Shown: positions 1 to 8,436, counted from the first letter of the stretch. The stretch: DNA of 64,000 nucleotides from Micromonospora_I sp040659735 (GCF_040659735.1 NZ_JBFANZ010000006.1:62001-126000); one strand, 5' to 3'. A program made the numbers and translations. Notes: generated from the sequence alone by a model not told the origin.

Positions 1-216
1 GAGCACGAGGTGACGATGCGGCAGCTCGCCGAGTCGATCGTCGAGCTCACCGGCAGCACGTCATCGGTGACCTACGTGACGCGCACCTCCGACGACCCGG
101 AGATGCGCCGCCCGGATCTGACCCTCGCGCGGACCCGTCTCGGGTACGAACCGTCGATCGACCCCGAAGAGGGCCTCCGGCGCACGATCGAGTACTTCCG
201 GCAGCGACTCGAGTGA
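1..216 (+). CDS. NAD-dependent epimerase/dehydratase, C-terminal fragment (UDP-glucuronate decarboxylase-like)
   Basis: The frame is open from base 1 and ends at TGA 214-216, so only about 71 C-terminal residues of a longer gene are visible. The tail has the R-x-P-D, two-residue-spaced A-R-x-x-L-G-Y-x-P and final E-G-L-x-x-T-I-x-Y-F pattern that closes extended short-chain dehydrogenases acting on nucleotide sugars, closest to UDP-glucuronate decarboxylases. The Rossmann fold and the YxxxK catalytic site lie outside the window, so the substrate is inferred. Its position before three cell-wall ligases suits a role in supplying activated sugars for envelope polymers. Confidence 0.7.
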   Translation, partial: EHEVTMRQLAESIVELTGSTSSVTYVTRTSDDPEMRRPDLTLARTRLGYEPSIDPEEGLRRTIEYFRQRLE

Positions 217-266
217 GTCGGGTCCCCGCACGGCGTTGGCGCAACGGTCAACGGGCGCGGGGTACG

Positions 267-272
267 TAGTCT
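267..272 (+). promoter_or_regulatory. -10 element for the first LCP gene
   Basis: TAGTCT lies 7 nt before ATG 280, so transcription would start at or very near the start codon (leaderless). No Shine-Dalgarno sequence is visible. Confidence 0.5.
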
Positions 273-279
273 GGATGGC

Positions 280-1500
280 ATGTCAGAGAGCAGGTCCCCC
301 CACCGCGGCTCGTCCGGACAGACACTCCCCACCACCATCCGGGCGGGCGGTTCGGGCCGCGTCTCCGGGCGCGCCCATGTCCCGGCGGGCGGTGGCGACG
401 ACGAGCGTCGACCGACCCGCGGTGGCTACGGGGGTCGGGGCGGCCCACCTCCCGGAGCCGGTATGCCGGGTCAACTGCCACCGCGCCCCCGACCCCGACC
501 GCGTTGGGGCCGAATCGCCCTGGTCGCCACCGTCGCCCTGCTCGTACTGGCTCTGATCGCGGGCGTCGGCGTCTGGATCTACGCCAACAGGCTAAATGCT
601 TCGTTGGGGCGCACCGACGCGTTCTCGCAGATCACCGGCGAACGCCCGGCGGCCCCGAGCAACGGCGCGGTCAACATCCTGATGGTCGGCAGTGACTCCC
701 GGGACCCGGACGCTTCTCTCGCGAAGCCGGGGGAGTGGCGGGCCGACACAGTGATCATGATGCACATCCCGTCCAGCCACGACCGGGCATACCTGGTCTC
801 CATCCCGCGCGATCTCTACGTGCCCATCCCGAAGAGCGCCGGCGACACCTGCGACTCGGGCCAGCGGGCCAAGATCAATGCTTCTTTCGCCTGGGGCGGG
901 CTGCCGCTGGCCGTACGGACCGTGGAGTGCTTCACCGACGTGCGGGTCGACCACGTGATGGCGATCGACTTCGGCGGCTTCCAACAGGTGACCGACGCCC
1001 TCGGCGGCGTCGACCTGTACGTCGAACGCGACATCACCTCGATCCACAAGCCTTATCGCAAGTTCAAGAAGGGGACCAACCACATGACCGGCGCCGAGGC
1101 GCTGGACTGGGTCCGGCAGCGCAAGCAGTTCCCGGATGGGGACTTCGCGCGGATGCGACACCAGCAGGAGTTCCTGCGCGCCCTCATGGACAAGGCGGCA
1201 AGCTCCGGCACCCTGAGCAGCCCGACGAAGCTGACCTCGTTCCTGAGCGCGACGACAGACGCGGTGACGGTGGACGAGGGGTTCTCGCTCACCGACAAGG
1301 TGCTCGAGTTCCGCAAGCTGCGGGGCGAGAACCTGCAGTTCGTGACCAGCCCCAACAGCGGTAGCGACACGATCGACGGGGAATCGGTGGTGGTGTCGGA
1401 CCGGGAGAGGGCGCTCGCGATGTACCAGGCGATCGCCAGCGACAAGATGGACGCCTGGGTCCGGGCGAACAAGCCGCCGGCCCGGTCGAGCGGCGGCTGA
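280..1500 (+). CDS. LytR-CpsA-Psr (LCP) family cell-wall glycopolymer ligase 1
   Basis: A 406-residue membrane-anchored LCP protein. LCP enzymes transfer teichoic-acid- or arabinogalactan-like polymers from lipid carriers to peptidoglycan outside the membrane. Residues 1-75 are a cytoplasmic Gly/Pro/Arg-rich tail, residues 78-101 form a membrane helix, and the LCP domain follows. The diagnostic pyrophosphate/polyprenyl-binding motifs are present: GSDSR (about 137-141), R-A-D-T-V (about 154-158) and SIPRD (about 174-178), then the late W-V-R-Q-R and Q-Q-E-F motifs. It is the first of three tandem paralogues. The ATG start is supported by a -10 hexamer 7 nt upstream. The polymer it attaches cannot be read from sequence. 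Confidence 0.92.
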   Translation: MSESRSPHRGSSGQTLPTTIRAGGSGRVSGRAHVPAGGGDDERRPTRGGYGGRGGPPPGAGMPGQLPPRPRPRPRWGRIALVATVALLVLALIAGVGVWIYANRLNASLGRTDAFSQITGERPAAPSNGAVNILMVGSDSRDPDASLAKPGEWRADTVIMMHIPSSHDRAYLVSIPRDLYVPIPKSAGDTCDSGQRAKINASFAWGGLPLAVRTVECFTDVRVDHVMAIDFGGFQQVTDALGGVDLYVERDITSIHKPYRKFKKGTNHMTGAEALDWVRQRKQFPDGDFARMRHQQEFLRALMDKAASSGTLSSPTKLTSFLSATTDAVTVDEGFSLTDKVLEFRKLRGENLQFVTSPNSGSDTIDGESVVVSDRERALAMYQAIASDKMDAWVRANKPPARSSGG

Positions 1501-1516
1501 GGGCACCTCGGGGAGG

Positions 1517-1546
1517 CCGGGTCCGCCCGGTCTGCCCGGGACCCGG
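1517..1546 (+). terminator. possible weak terminator after LCP 1
   Basis: An 8-bp inverted repeat (CCGGGTCC / GGACCCGG) with a 14-nt GC-rich loop begins 17 nt after the stop codon. There is no U tract, so it may only be a GC-rich hairpin. Confidence 0.3.
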
Positions 1547-1766
1547 GCCCGGTGACGCGATGGGCGGACCGGCGCGATCGTCGGTCGTACGTCGTTCGGG
1601 TGATCCCGGCCGAACGGTCGGGACATCGGCGCCGACCGGACGAAAAAGCGCAGGTCGAGAGGCTTGCCGGGTTTCGGACACGAACCTGAAACCGAACGAT
1701 GCTCGCGGATTCGATGTCAGCTCCGTAAAGTGGGCTGTCTCCCTCGTCGCGCCCTCTGGAGCACGC

Positions 1767-2981
1767 ATGCCGGTCCAAACCCGCCGACGTCCGCCGTCGC
1801 TGAAACCGCCCGTCGCGCCCTTCGCGCCGACGCCGGTCGCCGACCCGGTGGTGCCCGCGGGCAAGTCGAAGGTGAGCAAGGCGGGGAAGCGGGTCCGGCG
1901 AAAGGACCCGACCTGGGCGCGCGTCGTGGTGATCATGGGTGCGGTGCTGATGATGGTCAGCGGGGGCGCGATCGTCGGCAGCAAGGTGCTCATCGGCCAG
2001 GCCACCGGCAGCATCGAGCAGGACAATCTGCTCGGCACGGCGGGCAAGAGCGACGCCGAGGGTGGCAGCAGCCTTGACGGGCCGATCGACCTGCTGCTGC
2101 TCGGTGTGGACGCGCGCGCCCGGCTCGACGTGAACGACGTCCGCGCCGACACGATCATCGTGCTGCACATCCCGGCCACGCACGATCAGGCGTACCTGAT
2201 CTCCATCCCGCGCGACACCGAGGCGCACATCCCGGCGTCTCCGAAGGGCAACTGGGGTGGCGGCACCGACAAGATCAACGCCGCCTTCTTCCACGGCGCG
2301 CAGAACGGCGGCGGCTGGGCGGGCGGGGCGCAGTTGATGGCGCGGACCATCAAGGAGCTGACCGGGGTCGGCTTCGACGGCGCCGCGATCATCGACTTCA
2401 ACGGCTTCAAAGGTGTGATCGACGCGCTCGGCACCATCCCCATGTGCGTTACCCAGGAGGTCGAGTCGGCACACATGACGTTGGTCGACGGGAAGCCGCA
2501 CTGGAACGCCGACGCCCGCAAGATGAGTGGCGAGAAGACCAAGGTCGTGCACAAGGTCGGCTGTCGGCAGATGAAGGGGTGGGAGGCGCTGGACTTCTCG
2601 CGTCAGCGCTACGGCCTGGCCAACGGCGACTACGACCGCCAGCAGAACCAGCAAAAGCTGATCAAGGGCATGGCGAAGAAGGCCATGGACGGCGGCGTGA
2701 TGGGCAACCCGCTCAAGCTCCGGCAGTTGATGGAGGCGGCCGGCAAGGCGTTCGTCCTCGACACCGGTGGCACACCGGTCGCGGACTTCGTCTTCACGAT
2801 GCGCGGGGTCACTACCAACGAGCTCGTCCTGCTCCGCACGAACAACGGCACGTTCAGCAGCAACGGCGCCGGCAAGGAGCAGCTCCAGCCAATCAGCCAG
2901 GAGATGTTCCGCGCGGTCAAGAACGACGCGCTCGCCGAGTTCGTCATCAACAACCCGACCGTGTTGTCCGGGCAGAAATAA
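1767..2981 (+). CDS. LytR-CpsA-Psr (LCP) family cell-wall glycopolymer ligase 2
   Basis: A 404-residue LCP paralogue. I chose ATG 1767 because it follows a CTGGAG ribosome-binding sequence and gives the usual short basic cytoplasmic tail (residues 1-48), one membrane helix (about 50-72) and the extracytoplasmic LCP domain. The open frame runs back to 1560, but that extension looks non-coding. Motifs are LLLGVDAR (109-116), R-A-D-T-I (126-130) and SIPRD (146-150), with the late F-S-R-Q-R-Y and Y-D-R-Q-Q-N-Q-Q motifs. Two Cys-containing segments near residues 230-270 are absent from LCP 1 and may form a disulphide. LCP 3 shares the DGAAI and YGLxxGDYDRQ signatures, so 2 and 3 are the closer pair. 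Confidence 0.92.
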   Translation: MPVQTRRRPPSLKPPVAPFAPTPVADPVVPAGKSKVSKAGKRVRRKDPTWARVVVIMGAVLMMVSGGAIVGSKVLIGQATGSIEQDNLLGTAGKSDAEGGSSLDGPIDLLLLGVDARARLDVNDVRADTIIVLHIPATHDQAYLISIPRDTEAHIPASPKGNWGGGTDKINAAFFHGAQNGGGWAGGAQLMARTIKELTGVGFDGAAIIDFNGFKGVIDALGTIPMCVTQEVESAHMTLVDGKPHWNADARKMSGEKTKVVHKVGCRQMKGWEALDFSRQRYGLANGDYDRQQNQQKLIKGMAKKAMDGGVMGNPLKLRQLMEAAGKAFVLDTGGTPVADFVFTMRGVTTNELVLLRTNNGTFSSNGAGKEQLQPISQEMFRAVKNDALAEFVINNPTVLSGQK

Positions 2982-3024
2982 ATTGGCAGAACGGCGATAG
3001 CCGCAAGGCGGGCAAATCGGGCCG

Positions 3025-3030
3025 TAGGCT
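3025..3030 (+). promoter_or_regulatory. -10 element upstream of LCP 3
   Basis: TAGGCT matches the hexamer used by many genes here and predicts a transcript starting near 3037. A GGGAGG ribosome-binding-like sequence at 3062-3067 lies within the resulting leader, well before GTG 3198. See the finding on the start codon of LCP 3. Confidence 0.4.
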
Positions 3031-3197
3031 GGATGTGAAAGAGCTTCACACAGCACTGCCTGGGAGGCACGACGTCCCGATCCGAGCGGCGAACTCCGGG
3101 TCGACCGGAGGACCCGAACCGCAGTCCGACGAGGTCGGCGTCCGCGTCGGCCACGCGCGGCGCTCGACGTCGGACCCGCAGGCCGCGATGGGTCCGG

Positions 3198-4190
3198 GTG
3201 CTCGTCGCCCTGGCGCTCACACTCTTCCTCGCCGCCGGCACCACCGGCTTCGTTCTGCACCGGCTCGTCCAACGGTATGACCGCGCGGTCGCCAAGGAAG
3301 AACTGCTGGATCCCGCCGCCCGCCGGACGGATTCGGACGTCCTGCAGAGACATGACATCTCCGGACCCCTCAACTACCTGCTCATCGGCTCGGACCAGCG
3401 GGGCAACCCGGGCCACGGCTCCGGCGAGCGCGCGGACACCATCCTCATCGTGCACATACCGACCGGACTCAAGCACGCCTATCTGGTCTCGGTCCCGCGG
3501 GACCTGCTCGCCCCCATTCCCCCCGACCCGCACAGCGGCTACGGCGGCGGGGCCGACAAGATCAACGCTGCCTTCCAGTACGGCGGCGGCGGCCCCGCCG
3601 GCGCACGCCTGCTCTCCGCAGCCGTCAGCGAGCTCACCGGGCTCCGCTTCGACGGCGCCGCGATCGTCAACTTCTCCGGGTTCCGCAAGGTGATCGACCT
3701 GCTCGGCGGCGTCACCGTCTGCGTGGACACCGACGTCCGGTCAATCCACACCGGCCAGCTCTTCTCCGCCGGCTGCCATGAGATGGGCGGAGGTCAGGCC
3801 CTCGACTACGCGCGGCAGCGCTACGGCCTGCCCGACGGCGACTACGACCGCCAGCGCCACCAGCAGCAGATCGTCAAGGCGATCATGGAGAAGGCCGGCA
3901 CGGGGAAGGCGCTCGCCAACCCGGTCAAGCTCGATCAGCTCATCCGGACGATCGGCTCTGCGGTGACCGTCGACACCAACGGCGTGCCCTCCCAGGACCT
4001 GGTCCGCGCGCTCTGGGGTCTGCGTCCCGACGCCGTGCTCGGACTGCGGATGCCGACAGCCAGCGACATCATCGACGAGATCTACTACGACCTGCTCGAT
4101 CCGGGCGCGGACGAGCTGTTCAAGGCGCTGCAGAACGCAGATGTGGAAAGCTGGGCCGCCACGAACCCGAGGTGGGTGAACCGCCTCTGA
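3198..4190 (+). CDS. LytR-CpsA-Psr (LCP) family cell-wall glycopolymer ligase 3 (start uncertain)
   Basis: A 330-residue LCP protein when started at GTG 3198. A membrane helix then occupies residues 2-20 directly, followed by the LCP domain with LLIGSDQR (about 62-69), ERADTIL and SVPRD motifs and the late Y-A-R-Q-R-Y and Y-D-R-Q-R-H-Q-Q motifs. The frame stays open upstream to 3039 and encodes an Arg/Pro/Ser-rich stretch typical of LCP cytoplasmic tails, but it contains no ATG, GTG or TTG. The only good Shine-Dalgarno (GGGAGG, 3062-3067) precedes in-frame ACG codons at 3069 and 3072. The true N-terminus may therefore lie upstream. Function is as for its two paralogues. Confidence 0.88.
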   Translation: MLVALALTLFLAAGTTGFVLHRLVQRYDRAVAKEELLDPAARRTDSDVLQRHDISGPLNYLLIGSDQRGNPGHGSGERADTILIVHIPTGLKHAYLVSVPRDLLAPIPPDPHSGYGGGADKINAAFQYGGGGPAGARLLSAAVSELTGLRFDGAAIVNFSGFRKVIDLLGGVTVCVDTDVRSIHTGQLFSAGCHEMGGGQALDYARQRYGLPDGDYDRQRHQQQIVKAIMEKAGTGKALANPVKLDQLIRTIGSAVTVDTNGVPSQDLVRALWGLRPDAVLGLRMPTASDIIDEIYYDLLDPGADELFKALQNADVESWAATNPRWVNRL

Positions 4191-4199
4191 CACAACCTC

Positions 4200-4205
4200 T
4201 AGGCT
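4200..4205 (+). promoter_or_regulatory. -10 element for the rhodanese gene
   Basis: TAGGCT ends 8 nt before GTG 4214, consistent with leaderless transcription. It supports GTG 4214 over the longer in-frame start at 4172, which would lie inside the end of LCP 3. Confidence 0.5.
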
Positions 4206-4213
4206 TGGTAACC

Positions 4214-4549
4214 GTGTTTGGACGTCAGGTTCCTTCCGTCATCGCGCCCGAGGTTTCCGGCGACGCCTACCTGCTCGACGTTCGCGAGCACGACGAGTGG
4301 GCGGCCGGCCACGCCCCCGGCGCCCATCACGTGCCGATGATGGAGATCCCCGCCCGGCTGGCCGAGGTGCCGACCGACGAGGAGGTCGTCGTCGTCTGCC
4401 GCTCCGGCGGCCGGTCGGCACAGGTCGTCTCCTACCTGATGGGCAATGGCTGGGACAACGTCCGCAACCTCGACGGCGGGATGCACAGTTGGTCCGCGGC
4501 GGGGCGACCGATGGTGAGCGAGGACGGAGCACCGGCGCGCGTGCTGTAG
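4214..4549 (+). CDS. single-domain rhodanese-like sulfurtransferase
   Basis: A 111-residue single rhodanese domain. It has the LLDVRE-H-D-E-W-x-x-G-H-x-P-G-A motif near the N-terminus and the active-site loop VVVVCRSGGRSA, whose Cys would carry the persulphide. The L-D-G-G-M-x-x-W signature near the C-terminus matches thiosulphate sulfurtransferase/PspE-GlpE types. It is cytoplasmic, with no signal peptide. GTG 4214 is preferred because TAGGCT sits 8 nt upstream. The neighbouring LCP and phosphodiesterase genes give no clue to a specific sulphur acceptor. Confidence 0.9.
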   Translation: MFGRQVPSVIAPEVSGDAYLLDVREHDEWAAGHAPGAHHVPMMEIPARLAEVPTDEEVVVVCRSGGRSAQVVSYLMGNGWDNVRNLDGGMHSWSAAGRPMVSEDGAPARVL

Positions 4550-4591
4550 CCGCTCCGCCATCGTCTCCTCCCCCCAGATCAGTAGGTAGGC

Positions 4592-5389
4592 ATGCCCGAT
4601 CCGCTGGTGTTCGCCCATCGGGGCTCCTCCGCGACACTGCCCGAGCACACCCTGGCCGCCTACCTCCAGGCGATCAAGGAAGGCGCCGACGGGCTCGAGT
4701 GTGACGTGCGGTTGACCCGCGACGGTCACCTCGTCTGCGTGCACGACCGCCGCCTCGACCGCACCAGCAACGGCCGCGGCCGGGTCAGCGCGAAGACCCT
4801 CGCCGAGCTCGACCGGCTCGACTTCGGCTCCTGGCACCCGAGCGGCACCAGCGACGACCTCTCCACCGACGTGCCGGCCGATCCCGACCGGACCCGACTG
4901 CTCACCCTCGAACGGTTGCTGTCGGCCGTACGCGACGCCGGCCGGGACGTCCGACTCCTCATCGAGACGAAGCACCCCACGCGGTACGGCGGCGACGTGG
5001 AGCGCCGCCTGGTCGCGCTGCTGGCGCAGCACGGCCTGGCCAACCCGCGCGACGGTGACCCCGTACAGGTGACCATCATGTCGTTCTCGCCGCTGGCGGT
5101 CCGACGGATGCGTGAGCTCGCGCCGGCCATCCCCACGGTGCTGCTGCTGGACGTGATCCCGCCCGGTCTGCGGCTGGCGCGGCTCCCCTTCGGCGCGCGG
5201 ATCGCCGGACCGGGGGTCAACCTGCTGCGTACCCGGCCGCAGATCGTGCCGGCGCTGCGTGCCGCGGGCCACCAGGTGTACGTCTGGACGGTCAACGAGC
5301 CCGCCGACGTGGATCTCGTTCTCGACTGCGGCGTCGACGGCATCATCACCGATCGACCGGCCCTCGTGCTGGAACGGCTGGGCCGATAG
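4592..5389 (+). CDS. glycerophosphodiester phosphodiesterase
   Basis: A 265-residue TIM-barrel GDPD protein that would hydrolyse glycerophosphodiesters from phospholipid or teichoic-acid turnover to glycerol-3-phosphate plus an alcohol. Seen: the N-terminal FAHRGSSATLPEHT motif (HRG general-acid region), E-C-D-V-R-L-T-R-D-G (metal-binding Glu/Asp), V-H-D catalytic His, L-I-E-T-K-H in mid-barrel, and V-W-T-V-N-E-P plus G-V-D-G-I-I-T-D-R-P at the C-terminus. There is no signal peptide, so it is probably cytoplasmic. ATG 4592 follows an AGTAGGTAGG stretch that could serve as ribosome-binding site or -10. Confidence 0.92.
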   Translation: MPDPLVFAHRGSSATLPEHTLAAYLQAIKEGADGLECDVRLTRDGHLVCVHDRRLDRTSNGRGRVSAKTLAELDRLDFGSWHPSGTSDDLSTDVPADPDRTRLLTLERLLSAVRDAGRDVRLLIETKHPTRYGGDVERRLVALLAQHGLANPRDGDPVQVTIMSFSPLAVRRMRELAPAIPTVLLLDVIPPGLRLARLPFGARIAGPGVNLLRTRPQIVPALRAAGHQVYVWTVNEPADVDLVLDCGVDGIITDRPALVLERLGR

Positions 5390-5491
5390 ATCACGGTGAC
5401 ACGACTCCCCTCCGGCACACCGCCTGAGCGGCGACGGACTCCGATCCGGCCAGGACTGCCCAAAGCCGGCAGGACAGGGCAGACTCAGGAC

Positions 5492-6955
5492 ATGCCGGAG
5501 CGCCCCGACTACGCCGCTCTCATCGCCGGCCACACCATGGTCATCGAAATGATCAACTCCGGTGAAGCCGGACTGCCCGTCCTCAACGACATGCTGCACC
5601 TCTCCCAGCGGGCGCTCCGCGCCGTCGGCATCGCCTTCGTCGAATACGGCCGGCGTAACGGGCGGATCATCGCCGCGACCGGCGCCGCCGAGTGGGCGTT
5701 GGGGCGCCCGATCGATCTCGGCAATCCGGGGGCGAGCGGTCCGCTGCTGACCGGTCCGCGCACCCAGGAGTTCGATGTGGACGAACTCCTCGATGACGAG
5801 CTGGCCCATCAGCTCTCAGGCCGAGGGCTGCGCCGGATCCTCGCCGCACGTGCCGTGATCGGCGGCCTGGTGATCGGCAGCCTGCACGCCTACTACCCCG
5901 ACCCCGTCGAGCAGTCGACCGAACAGCACACCCTGATCACCTACCTGGCGACCTGCATCGCCCACATGTACGGCGATCAGGCCGGCCTGCCGGTGCACGG
6001 TGACGGGCCGGTGGTCGCCGCACTCGCTGACGGACTGGCCATCATCGACCCCAACAGCTGCGTCCGGCTGTGGAACCCCGCCGCCGAGCAGGTCACCGGG
6101 CACCCGGCCGCGCAGATGCTCAACCGGCCACTTCCGTTCCCGTGCCCGCCGCCCGGTCAGGTGATCGACCACCAGCTCACCGACGGGCGCTGGCTGAGGA
6201 TCACCTCCGGTGAGCTGCCGGGGCAGATGGAGTCGCGGGTGGTCACCTTCCGGGACACGACCGACCAGCGGCTGCGCGACCACGACCGCGATCTGTTCTT
6301 CGCGGTCACCAGCCACGAGCTGCGCACGCCGGTCACCGTGATCAAGGGATACGCGGACACGCTCAGCAACCACTGGGAGTCGCTGGCGGAGTCGGACCGC
6401 CAGCAGGCGGCCCGGGTGATCGGGCAGCGGGCCGGCGAGCTGGCCCGCCTCATCGACCGGCTGCTCTCGGCCGCCAACGATGCCGGACCGGTCGGCGGCT
6501 CGACGCCCGTACCTTTTGATCTTCTCGAGGCGCTGCGCACCGCGGCACGTGCGCTCCCGGCGGACCTGCGCCGCCGCCTGGCCCTGCGGCTCCCCGCGGA
6601 CCTGCCCAAGGCGCTCGGCGACCGGGCGAGCCTGACGACGGTGCTGACCGAGTTGGCGACGAACGCCGAGAAGTACTCGGCGGCCGACACCCCGATCGAG
6701 TTGGCCGCCGAGGCGGACCAACGGACGGTGGTTTTCCGGGTCAGCGACCGGGGTATAGGGGTACGTCCAGAACATGTCGAGCGTGCATTTGACCGCTTCT
6801 GGCAGGGCGAGTCAGGGGACCGGCGGCAATACCCAGGCGCCGGTCTCGGGCTCTACCTGGTGAGGCGGATTGTGGAGCGGCAGAACGGATGGGTATCCCT
6901 CCGGCCCCGCGAAGGGGGCGGTACGGTCGCAGAGGTGCGACTGCCCCGCGGATGA
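5492..6955 (+). CDS. soluble sensor histidine kinase with N-terminal sensory region and PAS-like domain
   Basis: A 487-residue kinase without obvious membrane helices, so probably a cytoplasmic sensor. Residues about 1-165 look like a GAF-type region, about 170-260 a PAS-like region (D-G-L-A-I-I-D-P, then E-Q-V-T-G), followed by HisKA with the H box T-S-H-E-L-R-T-P around His275. The ATPase domain has the N box E-L-A-T-N-A-E-K-Y-S, G1 V-S-D-R-G-I-G-V, F box F-D-R-F-W-Q-G and G2 G-A-G-L-G-L-Y-L-V. ATG 5492 is chosen because it starts the conserved region; the open frame extends to 5396. No response regulator is adjacent, so it is an orphan; the next gene is an anti-sigma-type ATPase. Confidence 0.9.
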   Translation: MPERPDYAALIAGHTMVIEMINSGEAGLPVLNDMLHLSQRALRAVGIAFVEYGRRNGRIIAATGAAEWALGRPIDLGNPGASGPLLTGPRTQEFDVDELLDDELAHQLSGRGLRRILAARAVIGGLVIGSLHAYYPDPVEQSTEQHTLITYLATCIAHMYGDQAGLPVHGDGPVVAALADGLAIIDPNSCVRLWNPAAEQVTGHPAAQMLNRPLPFPCPPPGQVIDHQLTDGRWLRITSGELPGQMESRVVTFRDTTDQRLRDHDRDLFFAVTSHELRTPVTVIKGYADTLSNHWESLAESDRQQAARVIGQRAGELARLIDRLLSAANDAGPVGGSTPVPFDLLEALRTAARALPADLRRRLALRLPADLPKALGDRASLTTVLTELATNAEKYSAADTPIELAAEADQRTVVFRVSDRGIGVRPEHVERAFDRFWQGESGDRRQYPGAGLGLYLVRRIVERQNGWVSLRPREGGGTVAEVRLPRG

Positions 6956-7033
6956 AGCGGGCCGGCCCGACGGATCTGTGCGCGGTTTCACGGTCGGGGG
7001 CGCAGGCCCGAAAGTGTCCGAGGAGGCACGAGC

Positions 7034-7444
7034 GTGTCCATGGTGTTGACCGAGCGTTCCTGGTGCGTGGTGGTTCCGCACCACGCTCGTGGCGCGCGGG
7101 CGGCTCGTTACCGGCTGGCCGCCGAGCTCTCCACCGCGGTCGCGGCGCCGCTCCTCTCCGACGCCGTCGCCGTCCTCGCCGAACTGGTCGGCAACGCGGT
7201 ACGACACGCGGATCCGCTCCCGGGTGGCGTGATCCGGGTGGCGTGGCGGCTGCGTCCGGGAGTCGACCGGGACCTGGTCGAGGTGCGGGTGACCGACGGC
7301 GGGGCGGACGCGCCGCCCCGGATGCGCACGGTCGGCCCGGACTCGCTGGACGGGCGCGGATTGAGCATCGTGGCGGCGTTGGCCGACCGCTGGGGCGTCG
7401 AACGCGATGGTCTCGGCCAGAGCGTGTGGGCCGAACTCTCCTGA
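7034..7444 (+). CDS. RsbW-like anti-sigma factor ATP-binding protein (HATPase_c_2)
   Basis: A 136-residue stand-alone ATP-binding domain of the GHKL family. The N box E-L-V-G-N-A-V-R-H-A, the G1 motif V-T-D-G-G and a G2-like G-R-G-L-S-I-V-A-A-L-A-D-R-W-G are all present. In actinobacteria such small proteins act as serine kinases or anti-sigma factors in partner-switching stress pathways. No sigma factor or STAS antagonist lies next to it. A GAGGAGG ribosome-binding site supports GTG 7034; ATG 7040 two codons later is the alternative. It follows the histidine kinase closely, so the two may be co-transcribed. Confidence 0.85.
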   Translation: MSMVLTERSWCVVVPHHARGARAARYRLAAELSTAVAAPLLSDAVAVLAELVGNAVRHADPLPGGVIRVAWRLRPGVDRDLVEVRVTDGGADAPPRMRTVGPDSLDGRGLSIVAALADRWGVERDGLGQSVWAELS

Positions 7445-7530
7445 CGCCCCGCGTCCGGGAATTGGCGGCTGTCGGCGGGAAAGTCGTTGGTCGAGGAGCG
7501 TTATCTGCGACGGGCGGCTCACCGGGGGCC

Positions 7531-7536
7531 TAGGCT
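7531..7536 (+). promoter_or_regulatory. -10 element for the DUF5926 gene
   Basis: TAGGCT ends 8 nt before GTG 7545, a leaderless arrangement. It fixes the start well inside the longer open frame that begins at 7407. Confidence 0.5.
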
Positions 7537-7544
7537 GTCTCGCC

Positions 7545-8432
7545 GTGAGTAAGCGTCGAAAGAACCCCCGGTCCGCCGCGGAAGCGGCCCCCAAGCGGCA
7601 GAAGCTGCGTGACACGTTCGTACCCCGCCCGTTTGCCGGGCTGGCCGACGAACCGGAGTGGGTAGCGCTACGCGAACTGGTCCCGGCCGCGTCCGCCCCG
7701 CTGAAGCTCTCCCCCGAGCTCGCCGCGGAGCACGGCGACCGCACCGTCACACTCGCCACCGTGCTGCCGATGGCCTGGCCGGCGATGACGAAGCCGGACG
7801 GACGGATCTTCATCGGACTCCAGCGCCACGTGCAGTCCGGCGACATCTCCCGCGACCTGGCCGTCGCCGTGCTCTGCGCCCTGCAGACCGAACCCGGCGG
7901 CACGGTGTCCGTGCCGGCGCTGCCCGGTGAGGGACCTCGGCTGCAGGACATCCTCGTCGACGGGCCCCTCGAGATCACGATGCATGACGGCTTCGAGTTC
8001 TGGCTCGACGAGGACGCCTCGGACGACCCGAACGTGAAGGCCTCGCTGGAGCGGGCCAACGCGTCGATCTACCCGACCGTACGACTGGCGGCCGCCCGCG
8101 CCGCCTACTGGTGCCGCGTTCCGGACAAGGGGCACGTGCGCTGGGTGCTGCCGGACGATGAGGACTCGGCGCTCGACGCGCTGTCCCGGCTCTCCGCCGC
8201 CGGCGAGCTGCTCCTCGGCGACGGCACGAAGTTCGCCGGCATGTTCCGCGCGCACGGTCTGCTCGTGCCGGTGTGGGACATCCCCGGCGAGCCGGAGGCT
8301 GCCGAGTGGGAGACGCCGCTGGCGGACTTCGCCAAGCGGTACGCCGACGCGCTCGCGGAGACCGGGCCGCTGGAGAGTGCGGCCCGCCGCGCGAAGCAGG
8401 GCCTTCTCGGCCGTCAGCTCACGCTGCGCTGA
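7545..8432 (+). CDS. DUF5926 family protein
   Basis: A 295-residue cytoplasmic protein that I recognise as the actinobacterial DUF5926 family from its basic N-terminus (S-K-R-R-K-N-P-R) followed by R-D-T-F-V-P-R-P-F-x-G-L-x-x-E-x-x-W-V-A-L-R-E-L-V-P-A. No catalytic motif is obvious, and the function is unknown. GTG 7545 is chosen because TAGGCT is 8 nt upstream and because the upstream part of the frame overlaps non-coding-looking sequence. The gene ends before a long inverted repeat shared with the convergent arginine deiminase gene. Confidence 0.85.
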   Translation: MSKRRKNPRSAAEAAPKRQKLRDTFVPRPFAGLADEPEWVALRELVPAASAPLKLSPELAAEHGDRTVTLATVLPMAWPAMTKPDGRIFIGLQRHVQSGDISRDLAVAVLCALQTEPGGTVSVPALPGEGPRLQDILVDGPLEITMHDGFEFWLDEDASDDPNVKASLERANASIYPTVRLAAARAAYWCRVPDKGHVRWVLPDDEDSALDALSRLSAAGELLLGDGTKFAGMFRAHGLLVPVWDIPGEPEAAEWETPLADFAKRYADALAETGPLESAARRAKQGLLGRQLTLR

Positions 8433-8436
8433 GCTG

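Noticed and set aside
1053..3533. A long open frame on the minus strand (over 800 codons) opposite LCP 1-3
   Set aside because: It is the reverse complement of three clear LCP genes and shows no domain or start context. Long antisense frames are expected at high GC.
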